Below are positions 53,222 to 63,708 of a stretch of 64,000 nucleotides of DNA, piece after piece (within the stretch, counting starts at the first letter, position 1; every line of letters starts with the position of its first letter). The position numbers were made by a program, and so were the translations under genes. The notes below the pieces were generated by a model. It worked only from the letters and a program-made list of their open reading frames with translations. It made no database searches and was not told where the DNA came from. This DNA is from Bradyrhizobium erythrophlei. GTDB taxonomy: Bacteria > Pseudomonadota > Alphaproteobacteria > Rhizobiales > Xanthobacteraceae. The stretch spans positions 1,860,001 through 1,924,000 of the forward strand of contig NZ_LT670849.1 of assembly GCF_900142985.1 (NCBI RefSeq). Direction: 5' to 3'.

Positions 53222-55732
53222 TTGCCAGAGCCTTCACATCCAGTGAATTCGCCGGCGCCGGGCCAGCCCATCGACGAGCTGGCGCTGTCGGAAATCAAGA
53301 GCGCCATTCTTGCCAAGCTCCGCCTTGCCATCGGCAAGGACGCCGGCATGGCCACCAGGCACGACTGGTATAAGGCGGCAGCGCTGGCGCTGCGCGACCG
53401 CATCGTGCACCGCTGGCTCTCGGCGGAGAAGCAGAGCTATGACGCCGGCCGCAAGCGCGTCTATTATCTCAGCCTCGAATTTCTGATCGGCCGCCTTTTC
53501 ACCGATGCCCTGAACAATATGGGACTGCTGGCGCTGTTCGACGCGGCGCTCGGCGATCTCGGCGTTGGCCTGTCCGATTTGCGCAAATGCGAGCCGGATG
53601 CCGCACTTGGCAATGGCGGTCTGGGGCGGCTTGCGGCCTGCTTCATGGAAAGCATGGCGACGCTTGGCATCCCCGCAATCGGATACGGCATCCGCTACGA
53701 TTTCGGCCTGTTCCGCCAGATCATCAATAACGGCTGGCAGCAGGAATACCCCGACGAATGGCTGAGCTTCGGCAACCCTTGGGAATTCCAGCGGCCGGAG
53801 GTGGTCTATCACGTTCATTTCGGCGGCGGCGTCGAACACGTCGAGACCCGGGGGCGCGACCACGCGATCTGGCATCCGGCCGAAACCGTGCAAGCCGTTG
53901 CCTACGACACACCGATCGTCGGATGGCGTGGTCATAACGTCAACGCGCTGCGGCTGTGGTCGGCGCGCTCGCCCGATCCGCTCAAGCTCGACGTCTTCAA
54001 CACCGGTGACTATGTCGGCGCTGCCGCCGAGGAAACACGGGCGGAATCGATCTGCAAATTTCTCTATCCGAACGACGAAAGCCCTGCCGGGCGCGAACTG
54101 CGGCTGCGCCAGGAATATTTCTTCGTCTCCGCCTCGCTGCAGGATCTGGTCAAGCGTCATTTGGCGGCGGACGGGCAAATACGCGGCCTCGCGGCGAAAG
54201 TCGCGGTGCAGCTCAACGATACCCACCCGAGTCTCGCCGTCACCGAGTTGATGCGCATTCTCGTCGACCTGCACAACATCCGCTGGGACGATGCGTGGAA
54301 GATCACGGTCGCAACGCTGTCCTACACCAACCATACGCTGTTGCCCGAAGCGCTCGAGACCTGGCCGGTCGAGTTGTTTCAACGGCTATTGCCGCGGCAT
54401 CTAGAGATCATCTACCGCATCAATGTCGCTCATCTTGCGCTTGCCGAGGAGCGTTGTCCCGGCGACGTCGATTTCCGCGCTTCGGTCTCCCTGATCGACG
54501 AGAAGTCCGGACGGCGGGTGCGAATGGGGCAGCTCGCGTTCGTCGGCTCTCATCGCATCAACGGCGTTTCGGCGATGCATTCCGACCTGATGAAGGAGAC
54601 CGTGTTTCACGACCTCAATCATCTCTATCCCGGCCGTATCACCAACAAGACCAATGGCATCACCTTCCGCCGCTGGCTGATGCTGGCCAATCCGAAGCTC
54701 ACCGAGCTGTTGCGCGAGGCCTGCGGCGAAGCCGTGCTCGACGATCCGACGCGGCTGCAACTGCTCGAGAAGAGCGCCGGCGATTCCGCGTTTCAGGACA
54801 AGTTCCGTAACGTCAAGCATCACAACAAGATCGCGCTAGCCCGCCTGATCGGCGAAAAGATCAACATCAAGGTCGATCCGGGCGCGTTGTTCGATGTGCA
54901 GATCAAGCGCATCCACGAATACAAGCGACAACTGCTCAATATCCTGGAAGCGATCGCGCTTTACCACGCGATCAAGGACAATCCGCAAGGCAACTGGGTG
55001 CCGCGCGTCAAGATTTTTGCCGGCAAGGCGGCCGCCAGCTATCGCTACGCCAAGCTGATCATCAAGCTGATCAACGACGTCGCCGAAGTCGTCAATAACG
55101 ATCCCGTCGTCGCCGGACGCCTGAAGGTCGCCTTCCTTCCCGATTACAATGTCAGCCTCGCCGAAGTCATCATTCCGGCCGCCGATCTCTCCGAACAGAT
55201 TTCGACCGCCGGCATGGAAGCCTCCGGCACCGGCAACATGAAACTCGCGCTCAACGGCGCGATCACCATCGGCACGCTCGACGGCGCCAATATCGAAATC
55301 CGCGATCACGTCGGCGTCGAGAACATCGCGATCTTCGGCATGGAAGCGGGCGATGTGATGGTGCGGCGCAAGCAGGGGCTGGATGCCAGTGACGTCATCC
55401 GCGGCTCACCCGGCCTGTCGCGTGCGATCAATGCGATCGGCAGCGGCGAATTTTCGCCTGATGATACCCACCGCTTCGAATCGATCGCGCATGCGCTGCG
55501 TCATCTCGATCACTACATGGTCAGCGCGGATTTCGATTCCTACTTTGCCGCGCAACGCGGCATCGATGCGCGCTGGCAGACGCAGGCGGCGTGGGCGCGG
55601 GCCTCCATTCTCAACGTGGCGCGGATGGCTTGGTTTTCGTCCGACCGCACTATTGCGGAATATGCCGAGGATATCTGGAACGTCCCGGTCAACGGACGCG
55701 CGCCAAGCGAGCCGCTTCGCGCCAAGGGATAG
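53222..55732 (+). CDS. glgP: glycogen phosphorylase
   Basis: 836 residues from TTG 53222 (AGGGG upstream); an earlier TTG at 53207 is possible. SAEKQSYDAGRKRVYYLSLEFLIGR, NGGLGRLAACFMES, LFDVQIKRIHEYKRQLLN and the PLP-lysine region EASGTGNMKLALNGAITIGT are canonical. Releases glucose-1-phosphate from glycogen. No other glg gene nearby. Only 6 bases separate its stop from the convergent yejF stop, leaving no room for a terminator. Confidence 0.96.
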   Translation: MPEPSHPVNSPAPGQPIDELALSEIKSAILAKLRLAIGKDAGMATRHDWYKAAALALRDRIVHRWLSAEKQSYDAGRKRVYYLSLEFLIGRLFTDALNNMGLLALFDAALGDLGVGLSDLRKCEPDAALGNGGLGRLAACFMESMATLGIPAIGYGIRYDFGLFRQIINNGWQQEYPDEWLSFGNPWEFQRPEVVYHVHFGGGVEHVETRGRDHAIWHPAETVQAVAYDTPIVGWRGHNVNALRLWSARSPDPLKLDVFNTGDYVGAAAEETRAESICKFLYPNDESPAGRELRLRQEYFFVSASLQDLVKRHLAADGQIRGLAAKVAVQLNDTHPSLAVTELMRILVDLHNIRWDDAWKITVATLSYTNHTLLPEALETWPVELFQRLLPRHLEIIYRINVAHLALAEERCPGDVDFRASVSLIDEKSGRRVRMGQLAFVGSHRINGVSAMHSDLMKETVFHDLNHLYPGRITNKTNGITFRRWLMLANPKLTELLREACGEAVLDDPTRLQLLEKSAGDSAFQDKFRNVKHHNKIALARLIGEKINIKVDPGALFDVQIKRIHEYKRQLLNILEAIALYHAIKDNPQGNWVPRVKIFAGKAAASYRYAKLIIKLINDVAEVVNNDPVVAGRLKVAFLPDYNVSLAEVIIPAADLSEQISTAGMEASGTGNMKLALNGAITIGTLDGANIEIRDHVGVENIAIFGMEAGDVMVRRKQGLDASDVIRGSPGLSRAINAIGSGEFSPDDTHRFESIAHALRHLDHYMVSADFDSYFAAQRGIDARWQTQAAWARASILNVARMAWFSSDRTIAEYAEDIWNVPVNGRAPSEPLRAKG

Positions 55733-55738
55733 GCCTTC

Positions 55739-57376
55739 TCACTCGCTGACGATGCCTTCGCCGGCAGCCTCGAGGCGGAAGGCGGCCGCGAACAGCGCGC
55801 GGGTATAGTCGGTCTGCGGGCGCTTGAACAGATCTGCCGCCGGCCCCTCTTCCACCACCTTGCCGTTGCGCATCACGATCAGATGGCTTGCAAGGGAAGC
55901 GACCACGCGCAGGTCGTGCGAGATGAACATGTAGGTCAGGTCGCGCTTGCGCTGCAATTCGCGCAGCAGATCGACCATCTGGGCCTGGAACAGCATGTCG
56001 AGCGCGCTGGTCGGTTCGTCGAGCACCACGAAGTTTGGCTCCAGCACGACCGCGCGTGCAATCGAAATGCGCTGCCGTTGGCCGCCGGAGAATTCGTGCG
56101 GATAACGGAACCGCGTCGCCGGGTCGAGGCCGACATCGCGCAGCGCCTGGATCACCCGCGCCTCGCGTTGGTCTCTCGAAAGCTGCGGCTGGTGCACGCT
56201 GAGCCCTTCGGCGACGATATCGCCGACCGACATGCGCGGGCTCAACGCGCCGAACGGATCCTGAAACACGATCTGCATGTCGCGGCGGAAGGGCAGCATT
56301 TCCTTGAAGCGCAGACCCTGAATCTCGCTGCCGAGAAAAACGATCGGCCCGTCGGAGGAAATCAGGCGCAACAGCGCAAGACCGAGCGTGGTCTTTCCCG
56401 AACCGGACTCGCCGACGACGCCGAGCGTCTCGCCCTTGCGCACCGACAACGTGACGCCATCGACCGCCTTGATGTGCCCGACCACCGAGCGCAGCAAGCC
56501 GCGCCTGATCGGAAACCAGACCTTGAGATCGGCCGCGGAGATCACCACGGGCGATTCCGGCCGCGGCGGCGCCGGGTCGGGTTTTGGCTCGGCGTTGAGC
56601 AGTGCACGGGTATACGGATGCTTCGGCGCGGTGAAGACCTCTTCGACCGGCCCGTGCTCGACGATCTTGCCGTTGTTCATGACACAGACCACGTCCGCGA
56701 TGCGGCGCACGATGCCGAGGTCGTGGGTGATGAACAACAGGCTCATGCCGAGCCGCTTGCGGATATCCGCAAGCAACGCCAGAATCTGCGCCTGCACAGT
56801 GACGTCGAGCGCCGTGGTCGGCTCATCCGCGATCAGCAAATCCGGCTCGTTGGCGAGCGCCATCGCAATCATCACCCGCTGGCGCTGGCCGCCGGAGAGC
56901 TGATGCGGATAGCTCCTGAGCCGCGTTTCCGGTTCAGGAATGCCAACCTGTGTCAACAGTTCAAGCGTCCGCGCACGCGCCATCTGGCCGGTGACGCCCT
57001 GATGCAATTGCAGAATTTCGCCGATCTGCTGCTCAATCGTGTGCAGCGGATTGAGCGAAGTCATAGGCTCCTGGAAGATGATCGAAATATCGTTGCCGCG
57101 GACACCCCGCATTTCGCGCTCCGGCACCTTCAGGAGATCGCGGCCATTGAACAGGATGCTGCCGGAGGGGTGCGAGGCGGTCGGATACGGCAACAGCTTC
57201 AAAACCGAGAGCGCACTGACCGATTTGCCGGAGCCAGACTCCCCGACCAGCGCCACGCATTGCCCGCGCCGGATCGAAAATGAAATGCGATCGACCGCAA
57301 CCGTATCGCCACTCGGCTGGTGAAACACCACCGAGAGATCACGTACATCGAGCAGGGGTTGGTTGATGGCGTCCAT
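55739..57376 (-). CDS. yejF: peptide ABC transporter ATPase with two fused domains (YejF)
   Basis: 545 residues from ATG 57376. Two complete nucleotide-binding domains: Walker [16 protein letters not shown] and [15 protein letters not shown], signatures [15 protein letters not shown] and [15 protein letters not shown], Walker [14 protein letters not shown] and [12 protein letters not shown]. The second is followed by the oligopeptide-type C-terminal extension. Powers import through YejB/YejE. Confidence 0.95.
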   Translation of the reverse strand: MDAINQPLLDVRDLSVVFHQPSGDTVAVDRISFSIRRGQCVALVGESGSGKSVSALSVLKLLPYPTASHPSGSILFNGRDLLKVPEREMRGVRGNDISIIFQEPMTSLNPLHTIEQQIGEILQLHQGVTGQMARARTLELLTQVGIPEPETRLRSYPHQLSGGQRQRVMIAMALANEPDLLIADEPTTALDVTVQAQILALLADIRKRLGMSLLFITHDLGIVRRIADVVCVMNNGKIVEHGPVEEVFTAPKHPYTRALLNAEPKPDPAPPRPESPVVISAADLKVWFPIRRGLLRSVVGHIKAVDGVTLSVRKGETLGVVGESGSGKTTLGLALLRLISSDGPIVFLGSEIQGLRFKEMLPFRRDMQIVFQDPFGALSPRMSVGDIVAEGLSVHQPQLSRDQREARVIQALRDVGLDPATRFRYPHEFSGGQRQRISIARAVVLEPNFVVLDEPTSALDMLFQAQMVDLLRELQRKRDLTYMFISHDLRVVASLASHLIVMRNGKVVEEGPAADLFKRPQTDYTRALFAAAFRLEAAGEGIVSE

Positions 57377-57381
57377 GGCGC

Positions 57382-58578
57382 TCACCTGAACGTCTTGCGC
57401 GGGTCGAAGGCGTCGCGGACCGCCTCGCCGATGAAAATCAGAAGCGACAGCATGATCGCTACGGCAAAGAAGCCGGTGAAGCCGAGCCACGGCGCCTGAA
57501 CGTTGGCCTTGCCCTGCGACAGCAATTCACCAAGCGACGGCGATCCCGGTGGCAGGCCGAAGCCAAGGAAATCGAGCGCGGTCAGCGTCATCACCGACGA
57601 CGAGACGATGAACGGCAGGAACGTCATGGTCGCGACCATCGCGTTCGGCAGCAGATGGCGGAACATGATGACGGCGTTGGAAACGCCGAGCGCGCGCGCC
57701 GCCTGGATGTATTCGAAGTTGCGCCCGCGCAGGAACTCGGCGCGCACCAGGCCAACCAGCGACACCCAGGAAAACAGCAGGAGAATGCCAAGCAGCACGA
57801 AGAAGCCGGGCACCAGCACCGACGACAGGATCAACAACAGATAAAGCGAAGGAATTGCGGTCCACACCTCGATCAGGCGCTGGAACGTCAAATCGATCCA
57901 GCCGCCGAAATAGCCCTGGATGCCACCCGCGGCGACGCCGATGATCGAGGAGATGATGGTGAGGCTGAGACCGAACAGCACCGAGATGCGGAAGCCGTAG
58001 ATCAGCCGCGCGACAACATCGCGGCCCTGATCGTCGGTGCCGAGCCAGTTATATTCGAGATCGCGGCAGCCCTTGAGGCCTTTTCTATCCACGACCTCCT
58101 TGCACTGCGCCTCCGTCAGCATCCAGGTTGGCGGCGACGGTGCCGGCGTCGGCAGATCGAGGTTATGGGTGTCGTAGGAGTAGCGGATCAGCGGCCAGAC
58201 GATGGTGCCGCCCTTCGCAGCAATCAGCTTCTGCAAATAAGGATCGCGATAATCCGCCGCCGTTTCGAAGTCGCCGCCGAACGTCGTCTCCGAATAGCTG
58301 ATGAACGCGGGCCAGTAGAGGTGCCCGTCAAACCGGATCAGGAACGGCCGGTCGTTGGCGATGAGTTCGGCGAACAGCGAGACGAAAAACAGGATCAGGA
58401 AAATCCACAGCGACCAGAATCCGCGGCGATTCGATTTGAAATTCTGCCAGCGCCGGCGATTGAGCGGCGAAATGTTGAGCCCGTGATTCGTCGCCGGGAC
58501 CGCCGTTCCCATCGGCGACTGCGTGGTGGTCTCGACGGGCGTCGGTGCTGGGTTCTCCTTCTGAAGCTCGTAAGTCAT
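57382..58578 (-). CDS. yejE: peptide ABC transporter permease YejE
   Basis: 398 residues from ATG 58578, overlapping the yejB stop (TGATG). An N-terminal cytosolic stretch with Pro/Thr (about 1-50), first membrane helix WSLWIFLILFFVSLFAELIA, a long periplasmic insert (about 75-175), then the DppC-like core with the EAA loop EYIQAARALGVSNAVIMFRHLLPN. The long insert is typical of YejE. Confidence 0.94.
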   Translation of the reverse strand: MTYELQKENPAPTPVETTTQSPMGTAVPATNHGLNISPLNRRRWQNFKSNRRGFWSLWIFLILFFVSLFAELIANDRPFLIRFDGHLYWPAFISYSETTFGGDFETAADYRDPYLQKLIAAKGGTIVWPLIRYSYDTHNLDLPTPAPSPPTWMLTEAQCKEVVDRKGLKGCRDLEYNWLGTDDQGRDVVARLIYGFRISVLFGLSLTIISSIIGVAAGGIQGYFGGWIDLTFQRLIEVWTAIPSLYLLLILSSVLVPGFFVLLGILLLFSWVSLVGLVRAEFLRGRNFEYIQAARALGVSNAVIMFRHLLPNAMVATMTFLPFIVSSSVMTLTALDFLGFGLPPGSPSLGELLSQGKANVQAPWLGFTGFFAVAIMLSLLIFIGEAVRDAFDPRKTFR

Positions 58579-59687
58579 CAGACCTCCCGCGCCTCGAAGT
58601 CGATCCGGGGATCGACCCACATGTATGCGAGATCGGAGATCAAATTGACGACAAGGCCGACCAGCGAAAAGATATACAGTGTGCCGAACACCACCGGATA
58701 ATCGCGGTTGAGCACGCTCTCGAAGCCGAGCAGGCCGAGGCCGTCGAGCGAGAAAATCGTCTCGATCAGCAGCGAGCCGGAGAAGAAAGCGTGGATGAAC
58801 GCGCCGGGAAAGCCCGCGATCACGATCAGCATGGCGTTGCGGAAGATGTGACCGTAAAGCACCTGGTTCTCGCTGCACCCCTTGGCGCGCGCGGTCATCA
58901 CATATTGCTTGCGGATTTCATCGAGGAAGGAATTCTTGGTCAACAGCGTCATGGTGGCGAAGGCGCCGAGCGCCATCGATATCAACGGCAGGGTGATGTG
59001 CCAGAAGTAATCCAGAATCTTCCAGTACCATGGAAATTGGGACCAGCCGTCCGACGTCAGCCCACGCAGCGGGAAGATGCTGAAGAACGAGCCGCCGGCA
59101 AACAGGATGATCAGGAGGATCGCGAACAGGAAGCCGGGAATCGCAAAGCCGACGATGATCACCGCCGAGGTCCAGATGTCGAATTCCGAGCCGTCCGCGA
59201 CAGCCTTGCGGATGCCGAGCGGAATCGAAATCAGATAGGTCAGAAGCGTCATCCAGATGCCGAGCGACATCGAGACCGGCAACTTTTCCTTGATCAGTTG
59301 CAACACGCTGACGTCGCGGAAATAGCTCTTGCCAAAATCGAACCGCGAAAAATTCCACACCATCAGCAGGAATCTCTCGGGCGCCGGCTTGTCGAAGCCG
59401 AATTGCTTCTCCAGGCTCTTGATGAAATCGGGATCGAGGCCCTGCGCGCCGCGATATTTCGAGCTGACCGCATCCGACGATGCGCCGACCTGGCCCCTGG
59501 CTCCGAAATCTCCGCCCGGCGAACCCGAGATTCGCGACGTGCCGCCGGTGTCGGCGCCAGAGAGCTGGGCGATCACCCGCTCGACCGGACCACCGGGCGC
59601 GAACTGCACCACGACAAACGACACGAACAGGATTCCCAGCAGGGTGGGAACCATCAGGAAAATGCGGCGTGCGATATAGGCGCCCAT
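58578..59687 (-). CDS. yejB: peptide ABC transporter permease YejB
   Basis: 369 residues. DppB-like: MGAYIARRIFLMVPTLLGIL, FVVVQFAPGGPVERV, the YejB insert with SGADTGG...GASSDAVSSKYRG, and the EAA loop MTARAKGCSENQVLYGHIFRN. Forms the inner-membrane channel with YejE. Confidence 0.95.
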   Translation of the reverse strand: MGAYIARRIFLMVPTLLGILFVSFVVVQFAPGGPVERVIAQLSGADTGGTSRISGSPGGDFGARGQVGASSDAVSSKYRGAQGLDPDFIKSLEKQFGFDKPAPERFLLMVWNFSRFDFGKSYFRDVSVLQLIKEKLPVSMSLGIWMTLLTYLISIPLGIRKAVADGSEFDIWTSAVIIVGFAIPGFLFAILLIILFAGGSFFSIFPLRGLTSDGWSQFPWYWKILDYFWHITLPLISMALGAFATMTLLTKNSFLDEIRKQYVMTARAKGCSENQVLYGHIFRNAMLIVIAGFPGAFIHAFFSGSLLIETIFSLDGLGLLGFESVLNRDYPVVFGTLYIFSLVGLVVNLISDLAYMWVDPRIDFEAREV

Positions 59688-59690
59688 GCG

Positions 59691-61574
59691 TTACTTCGCC
59701 TGCTCGAGCTTCGCCGCCTTGGCGGCATCGTACCACCAGAGCTCCGGGGTGCCGGCGCGCGATGCGTAGCGCGGCAGCTTTTCAGGGTGATCGAACATGT
59801 CCCAGTAGGCCAGCTTGTGCGTGTTGGCGTACCATTGCGGAATCCAGTAGCGGCCGGCTCGAAAAACGCGATCGAGCGCCCGGCATGCCGTCCTGAGTTC
59901 GGCACGCGATTGCGCGGCAATGGCCCGCTCGACCAGCGCATCAATCGCCGGATTGGCAACGCCGGCCAGATTGTAGGAACCCTTGGTCGCCGCCGCCTGC
60001 GAGGTGAAATAAGGCCGCAAGCTGTCGCCCGGTGTTGACGACAGGCTGAGGCGCTCGATCGCGATATCGAAATCGAAATCCTCGACACGGGCGCGAAATT
60101 GGACGGCATCGATCAGGCGGATGCTGGCGTCGATGCCGAGCAATCCGAGATTCTTGACGAAGGTTGAGTGATGCGGCTGGAAGCTCGGCTCATCGAGCAG
60201 AAATTCGACCGACAAGACCTCGCCGTTCGGGAGCTGCCGCTTGCCATCCTTGACCGGAAGACCCGCCTCCTGAAGCAGCTGCTGGGCCTTGCGCAGCAGG
60301 TTGCGGTCTTGTCCTGAGCCATCCGAGACCGGCGGCACGAAAGGTTCCTTGAACACCTCGTCGGGCACCTGGCCGCGAAACGGTTCAAGCAGCTTCAGTT
60401 CCTCCGGCGATGGCGCCCCGCCTGCCACCATGTCGGAATTCTGGAACGGCGAAATCGTGCGGGCATAAGCGCCGTACATCACGCTCTTGTTGGTCCATTC
60501 GAAATCGAAGGCGTAGATCAGGGCTTCGCGGACGCGCGGATCCTTGAACTTGTCGCGCCTTGTATTGATGAACCAACCCTGTCCGCCGGACGGCGTTTCG
60601 TCAGGCACCATTTCGCGCTTGACGCGGCCGTCTTTCATGGCCGGAAAATCATAGCGTGTCGCCCAAATCCGCGAGGTGAACTCCTCGCGAAAGAGGTAGT
60701 TCTTTCCGGTAAACCCTTCGAAGGCGACATCTCGATCGCGATAAAATTCATAGCGAATGACATCGAAGTTGTAGCTGCCGCGATTGACCGGCAGGCCGGC
60801 TGCCCACCAATCTTTCACGCGGTCGAATTCGATGAACCGGTTGGCCTCGAATTTCCCGACCCGGTACGGCCCCGATCCCAAGGGGGTGTCCAGCGACGAT
60901 TCTTCGAACGCACGTGTCGAATAGTAGGCTTTGGAGAAAATCGGCAGGCCTGCCACGTAGAGCGGAACGTCGCGCGCGCGGTTGGGAGCGAAAGTGACGA
61001 CGACGGTCGCATCGTCTGCCGCCTCCGCCTTCACCAGGTCCCGCAACTGCACGATAATCAGCGGGTGGCCCTTTGCCTTCAGAGCATTGAACGAGAAAGC
61101 GGCATCCTGCGCCGTTAGCTTCGAGCCGTCGTGAAAGCGCGCCTCGGGCCGGATCTTGAAGCGATACTCCAGCCTGTCCGGCGATATCTGCACCGATTTT
61201 GCCGCCAGACCATACATCGCATCGGGCTCGTCATTGGCTCGCGCCATCAACGATACAAAGGTCAGGTCCATGCCTTGCGCACCTTCGCCCTTGAGGACGT
61301 AGGCATTGAGCGAATTGAAAGTGAAGAAGGATTGGTTATAGGCACGCGTCGGCGGAATCAGCGAGAATAGCCCGCCCTTGGGCGCATCAGGATTGACGTA
61401 GTCGAAGCGTTGAAAATCGGCGGGATATTTCAGGTCGCCGAACGCCGAAATCCCGTGGGCCCCACTGCCCGTCTCGGCGGCAAACATCGGCCGCAGCGAG
61501 GACGTGCCCAGAGCGCCCGCGCCGAGAACGCCGGCGCCAAGACCGAGCACGTGCCGGCGAGAGAGAAACGCCAT
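59691..61574 (-). CDS. peptide-binding protein, YejA-like (copy 1)
   Basis: 627 residues from ATG 61574. Tat-type signal SRRHVLGLGAGVLGAGAL. SBP family 5: FGDLKYPADFQRFDYVNPDA, PLGSGPYRVGKFEANRFIEF, YKARQ-type closing loop and the C-terminal AYWDMFDHPEKLPRYASRAG. Binds oligopeptides or related solutes for YejBEF. Directly upstream of yejB (3-base gap) and 14 bases after the second copy. Confidence 0.92.
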   Translation of the reverse strand: MAFLSRRHVLGLGAGVLGAGALGTSSLRPMFAAETGSGAHGISAFGDLKYPADFQRFDYVNPDAPKGGLFSLIPPTRAYNQSFFTFNSLNAYVLKGEGAQGMDLTFVSLMARANDEPDAMYGLAAKSVQISPDRLEYRFKIRPEARFHDGSKLTAQDAAFSFNALKAKGHPLIIVQLRDLVKAEAADDATVVVTFAPNRARDVPLYVAGLPIFSKAYYSTRAFEESSLDTPLGSGPYRVGKFEANRFIEFDRVKDWWAAGLPVNRGSYNFDVIRYEFYRDRDVAFEGFTGKNYLFREEFTSRIWATRYDFPAMKDGRVKREMVPDETPSGGQGWFINTRRDKFKDPRVREALIYAFDFEWTNKSVMYGAYARTISPFQNSDMVAGGAPSPEELKLLEPFRGQVPDEVFKEPFVPPVSDGSGQDRNLLRKAQQLLQEAGLPVKDGKRQLPNGEVLSVEFLLDEPSFQPHHSTFVKNLGLLGIDASIRLIDAVQFRARVEDFDFDIAIERLSLSSTPGDSLRPYFTSQAAATKGSYNLAGVANPAIDALVERAIAAQSRAELRTACRALDRVFRAGRYWIPQWYANTHKLAYWDMFDHPEKLPRYASRAGTPELWWYDAAKAAKLEQAK

Positions 61575-61588
61575 GCGAGAAAAATCCC

Positions 61589-63484
61589 TCAAGATTTCTT
61601 GCCGATCCTGGCCGCTTTTTCGGCATCGTACCACCACAGCGATGGCAGGCCCGAGCGGGCGTATTTGGGCAATTCGGCGTGGCTGAAGCGGTCCCATCGT
61701 GCGTAGCGCGTGAAGCCGTAGGTGAATTGAGGAACGACGTAAAAATTCCACAGCAGGACGCGATCGAGCGCCCGGGTCGCCGCCACCAATTCCGCACGGT
61801 CCTTGGCGAAGATGACCTTGTCGATCAACGCATCAACGGCAGGGTTCTTGATGCCGATGGTATTTCTGGAGCCTGAGACGTCGGCGGCCTGGGATCCCCA
61901 ATATTCACGCTGTTCGTTGCCCGGAGAAAGCGACTCCGGCCAGACATCGACGATCATATCGAAATCGAAATTGCGCTTCCGGTTTTCGAACTGCGCATCG
62001 TCCACGACGCGGATCGAAGCCGTGACCCCGATACGTTCGAGCGAGGGTTTGAAAAACAGCGCGATGCGCTCGGTCGAGGGGTCTTCGACCAGGATCTCGA
62101 TCGTGACGGGCTTGCCTGCAGTATCGACCAGCTTGCGGTCCTTGACTTCGAATCCCGCCTCTTTCAGCAGCCGCGCGCTTTCGCGCAAATTGGTGCGGAC
62201 CGCATCGGGATTGCCGCCCACCGGATTCTGGTAGGCCTTGGTGAAAACGTCCGCCGGCACCTTGTCGCGCACGGTCTCGAGGATCGCCAGTTCCTGTCCC
62301 TCCGGCAGGCCGGAGCAGGCCAGCTCCGTGCCCTGAAAGTAGCTGTTGATGCGGCTATATTGTCCGAAGAACAGCTGCTTGTTCATCTCCTCGAAATCGA
62401 ATGCGAAATTGAGGGCCTGCCGCACCCGCGCGTCCTTGAACTGGTCGCGGCGCAGGTTGGGAACGAAGGCCTGCATGCGGCCGGAGTCGCTGACCGGAAA
62501 TTCTTCCTTGACCACGCGCTTTTCCGCCACAGCCGGAAACTCATAAGCGGTCGCCCATTGCTTGGCGGAGTTTTCGGCGATCCAGTCCGCCTGATCGGCC
62601 TTGAAGGCCTCGAGCGCGACGACGTTGTCGCGGAAGAATTCGAAGCGCAGCTCGTCGAAGTTATTGTGGCCGACCTGAACGGGCAGATTGGCGCCCCAAT
62701 AATCCTTGACGCGCTCGAGCTTCACGGAGCGGCCGGCGACAAACTCCTTGATGCGGTAAGGGCCGGAGCCCAACGGCGGCTCCAGCGTCGTCTGCGAAAT
62801 ATCGCGCTTGCGGCCCTGGCTGTCGGTGCCGTCCCAATAGTGCTTGGGCAGCACCACGAGCTCGCCGACGATATGCGGCAGTTCGCGATTGCCAGGAGAT
62901 TCGAAAGTAAACTTCACTTCCCGTTCGCCGATCTTTTCGGTCTTCGCGACGTGGCGATAATAGGAGGCATACATCGGGCTGAGTTTTTTCAGCATCTCGA
63001 TCGAAAAGATGACGTCTTCCGGCGTCACCGGCTTGCCATCGTGCCAGCGCGCTTCCTTGCGCAGACGATAGGTCACCCAGGCGAAATCGTCCGGATGTTG
63101 GGCTGCTTCCGCGAGCAGGCCGTATTCGGTCGCAACCTCGTCCTGCGCACGCTCCATCAGCGTCTCATAGGTGAGCCCCACCGCCGGCGCGATCGAACCT
63201 TTGACGCCCGATACCGCGATGTTGAAATTGTCGAACGTGCCGAGCGAAATCTGCCGCGCCATGCCGCCCTTCGGCGCATCGGGATTGACGTAATCGAAGC
63301 GCTTGAAGTCGGCAGAATATTTGAGGTCGCCAAACAGCGACAGCCCGTGACGCCAGGCGGGCCCGCCGGCCTGCGCGTTTGCGGAAGCGATGATCGAAAA
63401 ACCGGAAGCCGAGCCGAGCGCCGGCGCGATCGCGGCCACTGCGCCGCCCTGCAAGAGATGTCTTCGATTCAACGTCAAAGGCAA
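61589..63484 (-). CDS. peptide-binding protein, YejA-like (copy 2)
   Basis: 631 residues, Tat-type signal NRRHLLQGGAVAAIA. A diverged paralogue of copy 1: FGDLKYSADFKRFDYVNPDA is nearly the same, as are PLGSGPYRIKEFVAGRSVKL and the C-terminal GLPSLWWYDAEKAARIGKKS (compare GTPELWWYDAAKAAKLEQAK). First gene of the Yej unit. Two tandem binding proteins suggest two solute specificities for one importer. Confidence 0.92.
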   Translation of the reverse strand: MPLTLNRRHLLQGGAVAAIAPALGSASGFSIIASANAQAGGPAWRHGLSLFGDLKYSADFKRFDYVNPDAPKGGMARQISLGTFDNFNIAVSGVKGSIAPAVGLTYETLMERAQDEVATEYGLLAEAAQHPDDFAWVTYRLRKEARWHDGKPVTPEDVIFSIEMLKKLSPMYASYYRHVAKTEKIGEREVKFTFESPGNRELPHIVGELVVLPKHYWDGTDSQGRKRDISQTTLEPPLGSGPYRIKEFVAGRSVKLERVKDYWGANLPVQVGHNNFDELRFEFFRDNVVALEAFKADQADWIAENSAKQWATAYEFPAVAEKRVVKEEFPVSDSGRMQAFVPNLRRDQFKDARVRQALNFAFDFEEMNKQLFFGQYSRINSYFQGTELACSGLPEGQELAILETVRDKVPADVFTKAYQNPVGGNPDAVRTNLRESARLLKEAGFEVKDRKLVDTAGKPVTIEILVEDPSTERIALFFKPSLERIGVTASIRVVDDAQFENRKRNFDFDMIVDVWPESLSPGNEQREYWGSQAADVSGSRNTIGIKNPAVDALIDKVIFAKDRAELVAATRALDRVLLWNFYVVPQFTYGFTRYARWDRFSHAELPKYARSGLPSLWWYDAEKAARIGKKS

Positions 63485-63650
63485 AATCCCTCTTTGTTAC
63501 CCGCGTTATCAAGACCGGAGTATAGGGCAAGGTTTCGGCCGATTAAGTTGCTTTTTGCTCATGATGACACCCGTTATGGGGCGAAAGGCCGCGGTAACAA
63601 TGGCGACATCGGCGCGGCCCTCCCCCGATTTGGGGAACCAATGGCCTGAA

Positions 63651-63680
63651 AGCAAAACGGCCGGGAGTGAACCCCGGCCG
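63651..63680 (-). terminator. terminator after the cytochrome c gene
   Basis: CGGCCGGG / CCCGGCCG (63658-63665 and 63673-63680). On the minus strand the stem is followed by TTTTGCT. 28 bases after the stop at 63709. Confidence 0.8.
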
Positions 63681-63708
63681 CCGAATAAAATGCCCAGATA
63701 AACAGCAG

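Noticed and set aside
57655..60038. Long plus-strand frames opposite yejE, yejB and the first binding protein
   Set aside because: Same GC-driven shadow effect; composition dominated by Arg, Glu and Gln, no start signals, no motifs.
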